From Mimachlamys varia (lineage: Eukaryota > Mollusca > Bivalvia > Pectinida > Pectinidae): a DNA stretch of 64,000 nucleotides. The stretch lies in contig OX392538.1 in assembly GCA_947623455.1 (NCBI GenBank), forward strand, positions 34,471,001 to 34,535,000, read 5' to 3'. A model generated the notes under the pieces. That model was not told the DNA's origin and searched no databases. It saw nothing but the letters and a program-made list of their open reading frames with translations. Each line of letters starts with the position of its first letter. Positions within the stretch are counted from its first letter, which is position 1. This document shows positions 34,323 through 46,671 of the stretch, one piece after another. A program made the position numbers and the translations under genes.

Positions 34323-36497
34323 TACAAAAAGGTACGAAAAATACAAGAAGAAAAAGGATTGAGCGTTTGCATTTCTTGGTCAAAACAATAACCCAATAAA
34401 TTTAGCCTGTTTTTATTTACTGACTGTTTGGATAAGTTTTCATCGGAAATACTTGAATTTCTAATACTCGTCTTATGAGACGAAAAGAGGGTGATGATAC
34501 CTTTTCTAAGGACTGTTGCCGAAGGAAACGCCTGTTCTGTTTCTCACGAACTAAAGCCAGCCAGGTAAACAATGCTGAGATTCGCTAGTCTCCGAAGCGT
34601 TAATGACGGGTAATTTGACCCGTTTCTGGCCATCCAACCCATGTTGAAATTAACACGACGGAAGCCGTCTGGTATACTCGAAGTAGCATATCCGATTGAC
34701 ATCATCACCGGAAGCGGCAATCAATACATCTTCGTTAATTGACAATATAATATAAAAAATAACATCATTTACAGACGAATGGACTAACGGTGGTCTTTAA
34801 GGAAAAACATCCGAATTATCTCAATATTTGTTGCAATAATTACTCGAGATACAGCTATTGAATGTTGTTTGCTTCAGCAAACAAAGTGTCGGTTAAAAAT
34901 GGTTTTAAATTTATCAAATATCCAAACACTTTTTTCTGTTACCGACAAGGGGGAGAATATACAAACATTTTTCTATTTGTTTTCATAATTTTGCAAACCG
35001 TGTCATTCATTAAAATCAATTTTTTCTGTTATTTTTTTCCCCAACATTTAACGATCTTTTTTTTCAAATTTCTCTTTTTTTCCTGCTTGATCTTTAACTT
35101 TGTTTATCGTTTTGGAACCTGTATCATACCTAAGAGTAATGAACATTCGAGATCTATATATTATAAAAATAAATTAAACAATTTCGGTGTCATTAATATC
35201 AGTAATTTATCAAAGTTTCATTTCTGGGACAATTGCTCAAAGTGTGGTTAGCTTATTCACTAGTTAACGACATTTTTCAACCTTTAATAATTTTGTCAAT
35301 ATACAAGGCACCATCCAACAATTTTGCATGTCAATTGACCTTAATACATATTTGATTTCTCGAAAGTTGTATCAAATTCATATGATTTGTTGTCAAGTTA
35401 CATGAGAAATGAAATTTGTGTTAATCACTGATTAAGCTAATCACCCTTTGAACAAATGGTCCCTGATGTCCAAAGTGTGTCGTGGAAGTAAATCCTATGA
35501 CGCAAAACACTAGGTGACCTTGACCCCATCGTCCCAGTACAGAAAGGTCAATAACGACGACACGACGTGACACGAGGAAATCGTGAAAAACAGTTTTATT
35601 ACCGGGTTATTACACAATATTAAGGTAATCACACGAAAACAGAATCTAGTAAACATGTTGGCATGGTGCTCAATTCAATGCCCCATTGACTTTAATAGAA
35701 TCAACAAGAAATATTCGTTGTTTGTAATGTAAAATTCATGTATTGAGAAACAATATGTCAAAAAAACATGACATTATAAGGAAGCCAAGAGAAAAATACT
35801 TAATCCTAGTTACTGTTATTTGAAAGGAGACATCCTGAAGAACATTTTTGAATTAGACTTTATTTGATATGCCGGGATGATTGATCGAGAAGACTTAACC
35901 AAGATCGATGTATAAGATGTAGCTCAGCTGCTGGACCAAGTGAAGATAAGGAGGAGATCGCTTAACTGCCCTTGTCATATCACCAACTCATTATCTATCG
36001 ACCATTGGTGCGGTAAATACGTTTGACGTCATTCAGTTTTATATTATGATAGTAGCATGCACCTTTAAGTCAAGTTTGAAAATCATATTAAAAAATATAT
36101 AAAATTAAGAAAACAAATCATTAATTTTAGTCTAGTTTAATAACTTTGAAACATAAATAAAGAGCAAACGACGAAAGACAAATGAATAAAAATAAAAAAA
36201 TAAAGCAAAATAAGAAAATATCAGTAAAAACAAGCAATTAACATATCTTTAAACACATCCCCGTCACATATAAATGATGTAGTCACGATAAACTCTGCAC
36301 CGCAATCTAATTTGTAAACAGACACTCAAGGATATAATTATACAATTATTTGGTAACAATTGCCGAAACAGGACTTTCACTCGAAGCACTTGTGTGTTAA
36401 CTTCCTACATTAGACATATGGACGTACGGCATATGTTGTCGAACCTAGCCTATTAAATACAAGTATTCTGGTATTTTGCACCCTTTGAATATGTCAT
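34323..36497. other. No gene recognised
   Basis: A 129-codon plus frame at 34862-35251 translates to Phe/Leu/Ile-rich sequence from T-rich DNA and looks like chance. GGTGACCTTGACCCC at 35513-35527 contains a DR0-type half-site pair similar to those in the 19 kb element and may be a scrap of it. Confidence 0.4.
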
Positions 36498-36986
36498 AAC
36501 AAGAGGCCCATGGGCCTTTACCATTGACCATGTGACCTTGACTTTTTGGTCAGCTAACTCCTTGTTCAATTTCAATTAACTCATAATGTCATAAAAACTA
36601 TTCATCAGTGATATATTTTCTGGGGGGATTTGAAATTCACAATTTTGATAAAGCACCATAAGACCGTTCTATTGGTGAATCGTATTGGATTCCAGCATAT
36701 CTGGGTCTGGAGAAGAAGATTTTTGAAATTTTAACTAATTTGATCCCTTTTTAGCCCCTCCCTCAAACCCCTAGAGAGTTAGGACCACATAATTCACAAG
36801 TTTGGTGCATCTTTGACTAGGAAAGGTCCTGCCAAATTTCATTCAAATTGGTTCAGGGTGTTTTGAGGAGAAGTCGATAATGTGCATTATTAACGAACGG
36901 ACGACGCACGACGGACGACGACGGACGACGACGGACACAAGACGATTAGGATAGGTAACTTGATACTTTGTTTCAGGTGACCTAAA
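36498..36986 (+). mobile_element. AAGAGGCCC-type element, short form
   Basis: Starts AACAAGAGGCCCATGGGCCT, then CATGTGACCTTGAC, and ends with a GGACGACGCACGACGGACG tract, AGGTAACTTGATAC and CAGGTGACCTAAAA. The ends match the 2 kb element at 18999, with a hairpin-forming AGGCCCATGGGCCT start, but there is no tandem core. The interior holds AGAAGAAGATTTTTGAA and CCAAATTTCATTCAAATTGG blocks common in such elements. Confidence 0.7.
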
Positions 36987-37492
36987 AGCCGTTAAACATC
37001 AAAGAATATCGAAGTGTAAACAAAAACCATAACCTGAGCCTAAAATTGATCAAACTAGAGACGAAATATGGAAAATGAAAGATTTACACGGCGAGGCCAT
37101 TGAAAAGCGAAAGACCATGTGTTCCTGAAGAGTAAGCGCCTTCTGCTTCATCAACAACATGCGTCATGTAAATCTAAACCAGATGGCACACATATGACTA
37201 TTTGATTGGTTTCGGGTATAAACTCATAAAGACTTATCCATTGAAGATAACAGAAAAGTAACACTCCACTTTAAAGCAACTCCAAACTACTGTTACACTT
37301 CCGTAACAGGAAATAGAAAAAAGAATACCCAAATTTTATTAGTGCAGCTTTTATTTCCTTCCAATTCCCAACTCTGTAGGTCATCCAAGTATGTCGCCTT
37401 TTGAGTACAAACAGTAGGACCCATGATGTTAGGTTGTTGTTTTTATCCGAAAGTGTACTGGTTAGTTTCCTGGTAAATGTAGACTGAGTTTA

Positions 37493-37660
37493 AAAGGTGG
37501 TCGAGCGGTTAAGGAAGATGTTCGTTTACTAATGTGATTCCTACATCACTGGATCAAAGGTTCGAGACTTTTTTAAATTGCGACCGTTGCAAGGCACTGT
37601 ACAGACCGGTGGTCAGTGGTTAAACCGGGTACGACCTTATATGACCAAAACTAACATTAA
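37493..37660 (+). mobile_element. tRNA-like SINE head, possible third type
   Basis: GGTGGTCGAGCGGTTAAGG (A-box-like) and GGTTCGAGACT (B-box-like, about 37560) lie 45-50 bp apart, wider than in class I tRNAs and compatible with a Leu/Ser-type head. Following sequence repeats CCGGTGGTCAGTGGTTAAAC. It may be a plus-strand relative of the Ser/Leu SINEs, but the body does not align clearly. Confidence 0.4.
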
Positions 37661-39517
37661 GCCTAAACAAGCCTTATAATTAATTTTGACATTTGGTCAA
37701 TTTAAGAAGAACCCGGATTCAGTGATAATTGGTCACGAAAGGACAGAGAGGGAGACCGGGAGAGATTATCTGATATGCAGTGTATTGCTCCGAGCTAGCG
37801 ATAATACTCGATACATGCGGAAAGGTCACACAGAGGCGAACAGTATGATACAAACGATAGATATGATGAAGGAAACACGGAATCAGGAAAAAAACCGAAC
37901 CGATGAGGATTCTATAATTATCACAATTGGTGAAGCAGACCGAATTTGGTCCTTTATCATTGGCCATGGAAAGATAACGCACTATTCTTCAGGGACACTT
38001 AAGAAGTTCACGCAGTGATCAGTTTCAAATTTGTACAGTTTTTTTTTCATTAAAAGCATCCCTCATTGAATTAAAATAAACACTTGCCATTTACAATATT
38101 TTTTTCGGTAATTTTCTATGTTTTTTTTTCAAAATGAAGGCAGACGAACTTATCCGTCTTAAGCCTGATGACCAACTCGTCCGCCCAAATCGCTCAATAG
38201 TTTCGACCGGAGGAGGTTGATGGCAATAAGAAGCTGTAATTGACGTGTTTTTGACCTCTAAATGACGCCAAGGTCGAACTCAGAAAACATAGACGTCAGT
38301 ATACATGTAATTGGATTGTAATTATACCCCCAATAAACTCCATCAACGATCTCGTCTTTCAAACAAAAGCTTCTAAGATCTACGTACAGTTGTTGACGAA
38401 TACTAAAGCTTCTGGTTGACAAGGATCAATACAAGGGGCGATGAACTTTAACGTTTGAATGACACCTTATCTATCATAGGCTTAGTAAAGGATATCAAAG
38501 TATTAGGATATATACTGTATACCTGAGTGTGATGAAAACTGCATCACTTTTCAAAGGGGTTCCCAGGGGCTAGTAATTAACATCGTGATATTGGGGTGTC
38601 TAACCATAAACACCAATACATTTTGTAAGTATAGTTGTTATGATAAACATGTTTAGGTATGTATCGCTTTAAAGTGTTGTATTATGGCATATAAGGACAT
38701 CATCATCTGCAAAAACAGTAAAGACCCTCCCTTATTAACACAGCAAAGTGGAAATAGTGTTTCATAGTTTTTAATTTACGAACAAACCTCTCCAAATAAA
38801 CTGTATAACGAATTATTTACGCGTGGTGTAATTTTCGCGATATGGCTTAAAACTTTAAAATATAATGTAATGGTATCATTATTTCATTATCAAGATATAA
38901 ATGCTATTGGATATGTTTTGACAGGCAAAATTGCAAAAATATGATATCAACAGAAATATCCTTAGGTAATCAATACATTAGGAAATATAGAAGATTAATA
39001 GACATGCACCAGAAAGCGAGGAGACCCGCAAACTAAGTAAGTTCCGACATATGAAAAACTAGTTGCACCGGAAGTGAGCAGGGGAGCGGTGTTTTGTACC
39101 ATGTGAGGGATACGTCATATCCGCAGTCATGATTAGCATTGAAATACAAATTGTAATTTTGACCAAGGTAAAAGAACCGTCCATGATATGTTGCTCTGAT
39201 TAAATTGGTTCCATGCAAAGGTGATTCATAAAAATAGCCGATAAGCTAGCATACATTTAATTAATTGAAATACAATATCTTAAATTTTACCTGTTGAACC
39301 CTAAAATCGCATTTGAAACTAAGCAAACTGAACAATAAAAAACAGCGCAAATCTTATCTAAGCTTGAAAGCCTGAATATGTTTAAAGACAATTTTCCCTG
39401 CCGTAACGTAAATAACTTCAGAGACAAACATATATTCAGTCAGTAATCGGGGTTACAAAATAAAGTAAAGCATTCGAAAATAATATGACATCAAAGGCAG
39501 TAGATTTTAAGCAATGC
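37661..39517. other. Open frame of 110 codons, otherwise nothing recognised
   Basis: A plus frame at 37686-38018 begins MTFGQFKKNPDSVIIGHE and has mixed composition, but the opposite strand is also open over 37719-37982 and there is no family motif, so I do not call it a gene. The rest is plain. Confidence 0.35.
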
Positions 39518-39743
39518 TGGTCGTATGGTGCAGTGGGTAGCGCACTTGCTGTCATCAAGACGGCCGGGGTTCGATTCCCCGATCGAACGTGAAAAGATAT
39601 ATGGTGCCACTTGCTGGACCACGTTGTTTTTCTCCGGGTACACCGGTTTCCTCCTATACTAAGCGCCTGTGTTCTAACATCCGGGCCAGCAAGAAGAATA
39701 ACGTAAATTGATGAACTCGTTTCATAATTCTTGTAAAATAAAT
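39518..39743 (+). mobile_element. tRNA-derived SINE, family 2
   Basis: A box TGGTGCAGTGG (39526-39536, one change from consensus), B box GGTTCGATTCC (39568-39578, perfect), then CGAACGTGAAAAG, a TTTTCTCCGGGTACACCGG block, CATCCGGGCCAGCAAGAA and the end TTTCATAATTCTTGTAAAAT. A 25 bp insertion after ATATGGTGCC distinguishes it from the 18239 copy. Confidence 0.8.
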
Positions 39744-40470
39744 ATGGTTAACATATTCAAAATAAAGGTATCCAAGGGCAATTTTACATTTCTTGTCTCA
39801 CTCATAACTTTGGTAATTTCCAGGTGACTTGCGAAAGAGTCTTATATAATGTGAACGAGGGATTTTTGTCCTATGAAATAGGGGGGAAAATCTGCACATG
39901 TTTTGTTTTTGTCATTTCTATTTATAGATATTCTGACGTTGACGTCACGACGTCTTTATTGTCGGAGATACGTTTGATATGAACTTACTAGCGATACACA
40001 GACTTTATCATTGACGGCATGTCCATTTATCAAAGGAGATCTAAAGCTGTGGTTCATCCTGCAGGTCTTAAGAACAATCGAAACGAGCCGACAGCCAAAG
40101 GCGTCTCGGCTGCATACGGCTGGACGGACAGCGGTCAAAAGGTGGACACAGGTCGATCATAACATATAAACAAAGAACTCATCTTGACCAGTGTGATATC
40201 TGCTGGATTGGTCGTAAATTAGTCTGTACGGACCAATTGACATTCTCGCTATTGTCGGTGCCATGACCAGCATGATCTTCGATGATTTGAAATGCGTAGG
40301 GATGGGGCTTTGGGATGGGATTTGATTGTAAATATGATTGGCTATCTATTTGTCAATGATTAGTTTAGATGTACATGTTGCTAATTCTTAAGTGGTAAGG
40401 ACAGACATGTATTCCGATCGAATGTCTACAAGTACTAAATCATGACGTCATCAGTATGGTGTCTGATTTT

Positions 40471-40668
40471 TGCCGTTTCGTTGATTCGAGGCGAAAGGAC
40501 GAAAGTACGATATCTAAGAAAGAAGTTAATGTCGTCCTTACGGGGCAAAGAACGAAAGGACGATGATTAATACTTCTTAAACGTTGTTCTTTCGCCTCGA
40601 AAGGACGACATTCAAGAGTTACTAAATATCGTCATGTCGGGGCGAACGGACGAAACAACGAAATGGCA
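40471..40668. mobile_element. Palindromic MITE, GGCGAAAGGACG family
   Basis: The left end TGCCGTTTCGTTGATTCG is mirrored by the right end, which in reverse reads TGCCATTTCGTTGTTTCG. Inside, ACGATATCTAAG...AATGTCGTCCTTACGGGGC is mirrored by ACGATATTTAGT...AATGTCGTCCTTTCGAGGC. Thus nearly the whole 198 bp folds back on itself. No coding content; no clear target duplication. Confidence 0.7.
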
Positions 40669-40979
40669 CAAATTCGCCACCGTACATCAGTCCGTTATAT
40701 ATACTCGATGTTATATTTCCAATTAACTATTGATGGAATGTTTTGACACTGGATCCCTGTAGATAGGGAGTCATATAACTGTTGGTTGAATGCGGATTTG
40801 AAAAAGCTATTTGATGTTAATGTTGTGTTGTTTTTATTTCCTTGTCAAGATTTCAGGTTTTTGGTGGCTCTTAACACAATATGTGATTATTCACATATAT
40901 CATCACCTGTAGCGAAAGGTATTGCTTAAAAGGTAAAAACGTATATCTTTACGGTGGATTATTCAGTAAAGAAAATGGA

Positions 40980-41127
40980 CAGGCCGCGGTTTCATCAACG
41001 TTCCTTAACTTAAGGAAACTCCTTAACTTAAAAATCTCCACAGGAAAGCATTACGGAATTTAAGGAAAGTTCCTTAACTAAGGATTTCCCACTTTAAGTG
41101 AAGGAACGTTGATGAGACTGGGGCCTG
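40980..41127. mobile_element. Palindromic MITE, TCATCAACGTTCC family, copy 1
   Basis: The left end CAGGCCGCGGTTTCATCAAC is matched by the right end in reverse, CAGGCCCCAGTCTCATCAAC, both followed by GTTCCTT. The interior is made of alternating AAGGAAAGTTCCTTAACTAA words. The relative at 54803-54972 keeps a longer right arm; this copy has lost about 35 bp there. Confidence 0.75.
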
Positions 41128-41239
41128 GCAGTTCAAAAAGCGAACAATGCTGAACTAACTGCAACTTATATCATCGACAGGTAGCTATATAGCCGGTATT
41201 AACTGTTTAAAGTAATATAAGCAAGAGAATAATTGTTAG

Positions 41240-42430
41240 TACGAGGGGTGTTCCAAAAATAATGTCACTTGCATCGGTGCTCATATTGCGGAAGTGCTTT
41301 TGTTCATTTTAATTTGCTCTGCCCTTCAAAATACTCTCCGCCAGCCAAAACACACCTTTTTTGCCGGTCAATCTATTTTTGGAAGCATTTTTCATACTCT
41401 TCAATGGGTACACCCATCAGACACTGATAAACAGCAGATCCAAGGGCATTTCTCGAATTGTATCTCCTTCCAGATGAATGATATTTAAGTTTTGGAAAGA
41501 GAAAATAGTCGCAGGGGGCCAAGTCTGGCGAATACGGAGGGTGCGGAACCACAGTAACCTTCTCTGACTCCAAAAAGTCAGTCACAATACGTGCCTTGTG
41601 AGCGGGTGCATTATCATGCAAAAGTCGGACATACTTAAGTCCTGTTTTGGGGCGGCGACTTTTGTAGTAGTTTTTCAACTTTCTCAGAACAACGTTTTTA
41701 TAGAACTTGCCTGTGACCGTTCTGCCTTTTGGCACCAGGATTTGAATAGCTGGACGCTTATTAGTGAAAAAAATAGCATACAAAACCTTCTTTACCGTTC
41801 GTATTCGTTTGGCAATACTTGGGCGTCTGGCATTTTTAGTGGCCCATATTCGGTTGGCAACCTTCCGCTTTGGTTCAAAATAATACACCCAGGTCTCATC
41901 ACCAGTGACTAAATTATCAAAAGCCTTTTTACTATATTTTGGGTACATTTTGAGAAGTTTTTTTGCCATTGTTACACGCGTTTTCTTTTGCTCATCCGTT
42001 AACAAATGGGGTATCCATCTTGCATTTATCTTTCTAACTTTTAGGTGTTTCTTCAAAATTGCATGAACTCTTGCTAACGACAAGTTTGTCATTCGAGCCA
42101 ATTGTCTTACGGTGAATCGAGCATCAGTTTGGAGGATATTTCGGATTTTTTCTATGTTACCTTTGGTCGTAGTTGTTGCAGGATGACCTGGGTGAGCAGC
42201 ATCTTTCAGTTGCTGCTGCCCAGCACTAAATTTACCTACCCACCTACAAACAGTCCTGTGAGACATTTGGCCCTCCCCATAAATGTCACACACCTCGCGA
42301 AGGGATGCGCCTGCTATGTCGTGTGGAAGGGCGTCACCAAAATCTTATCTAGTTTGGAAGATAGCTTAGAATCTCTCTATTATATCCTTATTGAATTCAG
42401 CTTGCATTAATAAGGGCATGAATGAAATTG
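41240..42430 (-). mobile_element. mariner element, decayed
   Basis: On the minus strand the element carries a DD34D transposase relic (41304-42407). Its 3' end (left in the window) is TACGAGGGGTGTTCCAAAAA with TAATG, a mariner-type terminal repeat next to a TA. The expected matching repeat beyond 42407 is not intact; a weak echo (AAAAATTAATGATGACGTC in reverse, about 42440-42465) may be its remains. The size of about 1.2 kb fits mariner. Confidence 0.7.
41304..42407 (-). pseudogene. mariner transposase (DD34D) with three internal stops
   Basis: The longest intact part is 306 codons (42293 to 41373) and is clearly a mariner transposase, the enzyme that cuts out and reinserts the element at TA sites. 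It shows a helix-turn-helix region ending CRWVGKF, the linker motif WIPHLL (residues 93-98, WVPHEL in the family), GDETW with catalytic Asp132, HDNAPAH with Asp227, and YSPDLAPCDYFLFP with Asp262. Asp227 and Asp262 have 34 residues between them, the DD34D signature. The same frame extends upstream to an ATG at 42407, giving the usual N-terminal segment but with TAA at codons 14 and 21, and downstream past a TAG at 41375-41373 (where the family has Trp) to TGA at 41306-41304, including CVLAGGEYFEGQ. The catalytic core is intact but the gene is dead as it stands. Confidence 0.92.
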
Positions 42431-43295
42431 GCCGATTGTTGACGTCATCATTAATTTTTCTGATATCAAAATTGTTACGTTAATAACCACTTGCCGTCCC
42501 GGGGCGATGGTGGGTTTATTCATTGAACAAGCATACTCAATATACTACTTAGGCAAATGCCGTGAAATAAAAAGTATAATTAAATTTTCAAGGAGATCAA
42601 CGGATTGTAAAAATTGCAAAAAATAAGTATATATTTGCTTTTAGTCGTCATTCATTGGCAATACGAGTACCAACTTGACAAAAGCAAATCCTACATAAAG
42701 CGTTTCATTTAATATGCATTTGTCAAGATGGCGTTCATATCGCCTATAAATGCCAACTAAAAGCAGTTCAATGCTTAAATGAGCGAAATATATTATATTA
42801 TATTTATGATTCAAAGAATATTAAGGATGATACTTACATTTTGTTGCACCGATTCCATGACGAAAAATCCATATGTCATTTTTGCAAAATACTTAAGGAT
42901 GCAGTAGTTATATGAATAAAAATATAGAATAAAACAATTAATTTACAACAAAAACTTGCTTAAAAAGAAAATTGTGTACATTGTACTTTGGTTTGATGTC
43001 TGACAGACTTTTACGCATCGACCTGCCTCTCATATTATATTATCCCTCAACTCTCCACCGGAAGTATGCAAGGTGTCATGTGATGTAAATGAACCCGATT
43101 ATTGGTCAGAATCTGATATTAATATCCTTTGATATACGACGATCATTGATTATACAACGTTACAATGGGAATTCTGACAATAGACCGATCTCAGGATCCA
43201 TTTTTAAGTGTGAGAAGATTTTATTTTATGACAGCAATAAATAACAGGTGGAACGACCCTGATGTGATATTCCCATATAAAGCTACATGTAGTTT
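42431..43295. other. No gene or repeat recognised
   Basis: AT-rich flank between the mariner relic and the 57 bp array; nothing identified. Confidence 0.4.
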
Positions 43296-43885
43296 GCATT
43301 AAGGATCCATGTCCCACCACACTGTGGTGTTTCCTATAAACAGTAACAACCTTTTAAGGATCCCTGTCCCACTGTAATGTGGTGTTTTCCATACACAGTA
43401 ACCTTCCCTGTATGATCCATGTCCCGCTATACTGTGGTATTTCCTATATACAGTAACCTCCCCTTAAGGATCCTTTTCCCACTGACCTGTGATGTTTCCT
43501 ATCCACAATAAAACCCCCTTAAGGATCCCTGTCCCACTGTAATGTGGTGTTTTCTACACACAGTAACCTCCCCTGTATGATCCATGTCCCGCTATATTGT
43601 GGTATTTCCTATACACAGTGACCTCCCCTTAAGGATCCTTGTCCCACTACACTGTAGTATTTCCTATACACATTGGCATCCCCTTAAGGATCCCTGTCCC
43701 ACTGAACTGCGGTATTTCCTATACACAGTGACCTCCCCTTAAGGTTCCCTGTCCAAATACACTGTGGTGTTTCCTATACACAGTGACCTCCCCTTAAGGA
43801 TCCATGTTCCGCTATACACCGTGGTATTTCCTATACACAGTAACCTCCCCTTAAGGCTCCCGTACAGCTACACTGCGGTGCTTTC
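43296..43885 (+). repeat. 57 bp tandem array, 11 units
   Basis: Units start at TTAAGGATCC-like words near 43301, 43356, 43412, 43469, 43525, 43580, 43636, 43688, 43743, 43798 and 43855. The consensus includes ATGTCCC(A/G)CTA, ACTGTGGTATTTCCTATACA and CAGTAACCTCCCC. Each unit can form a short stem (ACTGTG with CACAGT). Units 2-3-4 match units 5-6-7 in order (CCCACTGTAATG, then CCGCTAT with TGATCC, then CCTT type), so a three-unit block of about 169 bp was duplicated. Confidence 0.9.
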
Positions 43886-45367
43886 GCTGTATGACTTGAT
43901 CAAGTATTTCAATAAGTTGGCTGATATCACTGAAATCTGAAATTTATTGATCCTTCACAACTAGAAATCTTATTTGTATTATTTTCCTGTAAAAAGATCA
44001 TCAAGACACGGTGCTCTGGTTTAACTGATAATGAATCAAAGCTTTATCCATGCCAGCAACTACGTTTAGTTTCAAATATATGAAGTTTTACAAAAGTCTT
44101 AAGGATTCATCCATTGAGTAATCTCCCTTTAACTACATTTTTACCGTAATCGTGTGAAATTACGGAAAAAAAGAACAGGAAGTCTCCAATGCAGAATTAT
44201 ACAAAAGCTGCACCAGTGATCCTTAAAGATTGTAAGAAGTCATACATAGAGTAGTCTCCCTTTAATAAGGTTTTATCTGACAAGGCCAGGGAATTCGAAG
44301 GCAATGGCGATTTTAGTAGCTCATTGGTTGTAGTTATAGGTCAATGGTGTAGAATCTGAGACTCTTATTTCGTTGTATTGCGCTATTGTTTATCATTTTT
44401 TAAATAAATGTTCATAAAACATCTTCAATGCATGCTTTATTTTGTTTCCGGAAAATAGCGGTTAAAACGTCTCCTGTTCAAGTTTCACATTTTGGCAGTT
44501 GTACAGGAATACTCTGTGATATAAACTATTTAATCAGCTTCGTTACTTAGTTGTACATGATTTTGAATTCAGACTCACCCCCTTAATAACGGGGGCCTCT
44601 TATCTAAACAAGCTCTCTAAGAAAATAAAAAAATAGCGTTTTGGTGATAATTTATCTTCTGATAGTTTAATTGCTATCAAACCATGTAGGTGTGTATGAT
44701 ATTGAAATCAAATTTTCTGTTAATAGCGGGGGATACTATAATTGACAATGTGTATTTTAAGTGCCATGTAAGAAAAAATGGGTGTAGATTAGAATCTTCA
44801 TCGAAAAAAATGTTCACCAGGTGATTTCGGTGTTATTCTGATTTGCACTCAACAAGGTCCTATAGAATCTGGCAGTGTACATGTGGTTGTGAGTGTTTTA
44901 AATAAATAGGTTATCAAATAGGCTGGACTATCCGTAAAACATTACAAACGTTCTGTTTGCAGAGATTCAATACATGCTTTCAATATACAATGTTTGAACC
45001 ATAAAAATGGACTACCATAGACGATGCCGGCCTAAACGGAACATTTGAAAATGTTTCCAGATGTTTTTTTAATAATTATACACATTTCCTCTGGTTAACG
45101 ATGTCAATAAAAGAACAGTTATTACAACAACAGATAGGATACAAATGTATTTAAGTGTGACGTTCGCACTTTTTTATTTTACAGTTTTATAAAGACCAAC
45201 ACAAATATACGTTTTCCATCTTACATGAATATCTGTATGACATGACTAATCCGGTCCAGCAGCAATGTAAATGAATAGAAATCGGAAGGAAAAAGAAAAA
45301 GAAAAGAGCATGAAAAAGGGATTCCTTGCCACAGACCGATGTCTTTGATAAAGTTATAGAAATGATA
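43886..45367. other. No gene recognised
   Basis: Two loosely similar blocks end in GAGTAATCTCCCTTTAA (44116) and GAGTAGTCTCCCTTTAA (44250), perhaps a decayed 135 bp duplication. Otherwise plain. Confidence 0.35.
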
Positions 45368-45759
45368 TTAAAGGAAAAATATACGTAACTTTAGGAAATG
45401 TTTCGTGATTCTGAAAATTTCTGAAAAAAATCCAGTTAATAACAATGAAAAAAAAAACCTTAAACGAAATAAACCTGAGCGGTCACTAACAAGAAACTGT
45501 TGATAGAAAAATCCAAAAAATTGAAACTTATTGAGGTGGGGCCCACTTCAACAATAAGCCGAAGTTAGAAGACAGTTCAAAATGGACCCTTGTTTACCAA
45601 TACCGAATTTCAACTGCCGCTGTACCGATAACCGCGTCAGCATTTAATTTGAATATTGCTGATATCAGTTAATCTTAACTAAATCTGCAATTACAAAAAG
45701 TTATAAGGCTTAATTTTTGCTTCAAGTTTTGCCGAAAATTACGTATATTGGGCCTTTAA
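45368..45759 (+). mobile_element. TTAA-flanked MITE, copy B
   Basis: Begins TTAAAGGAAAAATATACGTA and ends ACGTATATTGGGCCTTTAA, 392 bp, plus orientation. Internal order: AATCCAGTTAATAACAATG, GCGGTCACTAACAAGAAACT, GTGGGGCCCACTTCAACAA, TACCGATAACCGCG and GATATCAGTTAATCTTAACT. Confidence 0.85.
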
Positions 45760-46671
45760 TAGAAAGAACTGATTTTAGGATTATTTATCATAAATATGAA
45801 ACATCTAATATTAATCGTAGATGGTCAAATAACGGCGAAATATTATTTTGCAGCAAACATCTTTTTCAATGAAGTTGATATTTCAAGTTAGTGAAAAAGA
45901 ACATATTGAAATATATTAAGCCACGATTCATGGGCCATCGAAATCTTTTTTTGGTATACAATTTGTTCACGGTACTCAATAAGCTACATTTGTAAGCTAA
46001 CACACTTTTAACATACATATGTTTTACAAAGGACGAGAAACAAGCTTAGAGCGTTTCTTAATTCTTATCCTGAATAATAACATTTTGAACACGTGTCGTT
46101 ATAACGATGCTAATGTTTTGTGATGTTCTTAAAGAGATGTAAAAAAAAGTATACGCAAGACTTGCGATTGTTAAGCAAACATTGCGAGATTTATCAGCCG
46201 CAGAAACCACACAGCAGAACATCTGTGTAAATTAGAACAAAGGAAATAGAAACAGACATCACATCCATTTATATTATAATCACATTAAGTCGACGAGGGA
46301 ATGTGGGACGTTTATCTTATATCTGGATATTCAACCTCAGCTTATATAAGCATAGCCTTTTCTATGTATGTAGATTTCTTCTACAATGTACATTATCAAA
46401 ACGTTCCGTCTGTCAGTTATTGAGTCCACTTTTGACGCACAGCTGCGGCCTTAATTGACTTAGATAAGATTTGTATTTTGTAAGTAATATTGGCCTGATT
46501 TCCATAGAAATTAGGTACAGTACATCACGTAGGCTGTAGCAGTGGGATATTTGGAGATCATGTCGTTGAGAACGTGACTTCATTCCATCTGACCTACATT
46601 TTCATGACGGGTGAAGCAGAAAACGATAAAACGCTATGAAATATTGGAAATATTTTCCTTGTCTTTCTTTC
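45760..46671. other. No gene or repeat recognised
   Basis: Plain AT-rich sequence between two repeats. Confidence 0.4.

Noticed and set aside
34862..35251. 129-codon frame with membrane-like composition
   Set aside because: The DNA is T-rich, so Phe/Leu/Ile runs are expected; there is no signal peptide pattern, splice context or relative.
36880..36960. Simple satellite of GACGGACGACGG
   Set aside because: It is the internal terminal tract of the AAGAGGCCC-type element, not an independent array.
37686..38018. 110-codon frame starting MTFGQFKKNPDS
   Set aside because: The opposite strand is open over most of the same region and no motif is present. Noted as an open frame only.
41598..42410. 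Plus-strand frames of 102-104 codons over the mariner region
   Set aside because: They are antisense shadows of the transposase relic.
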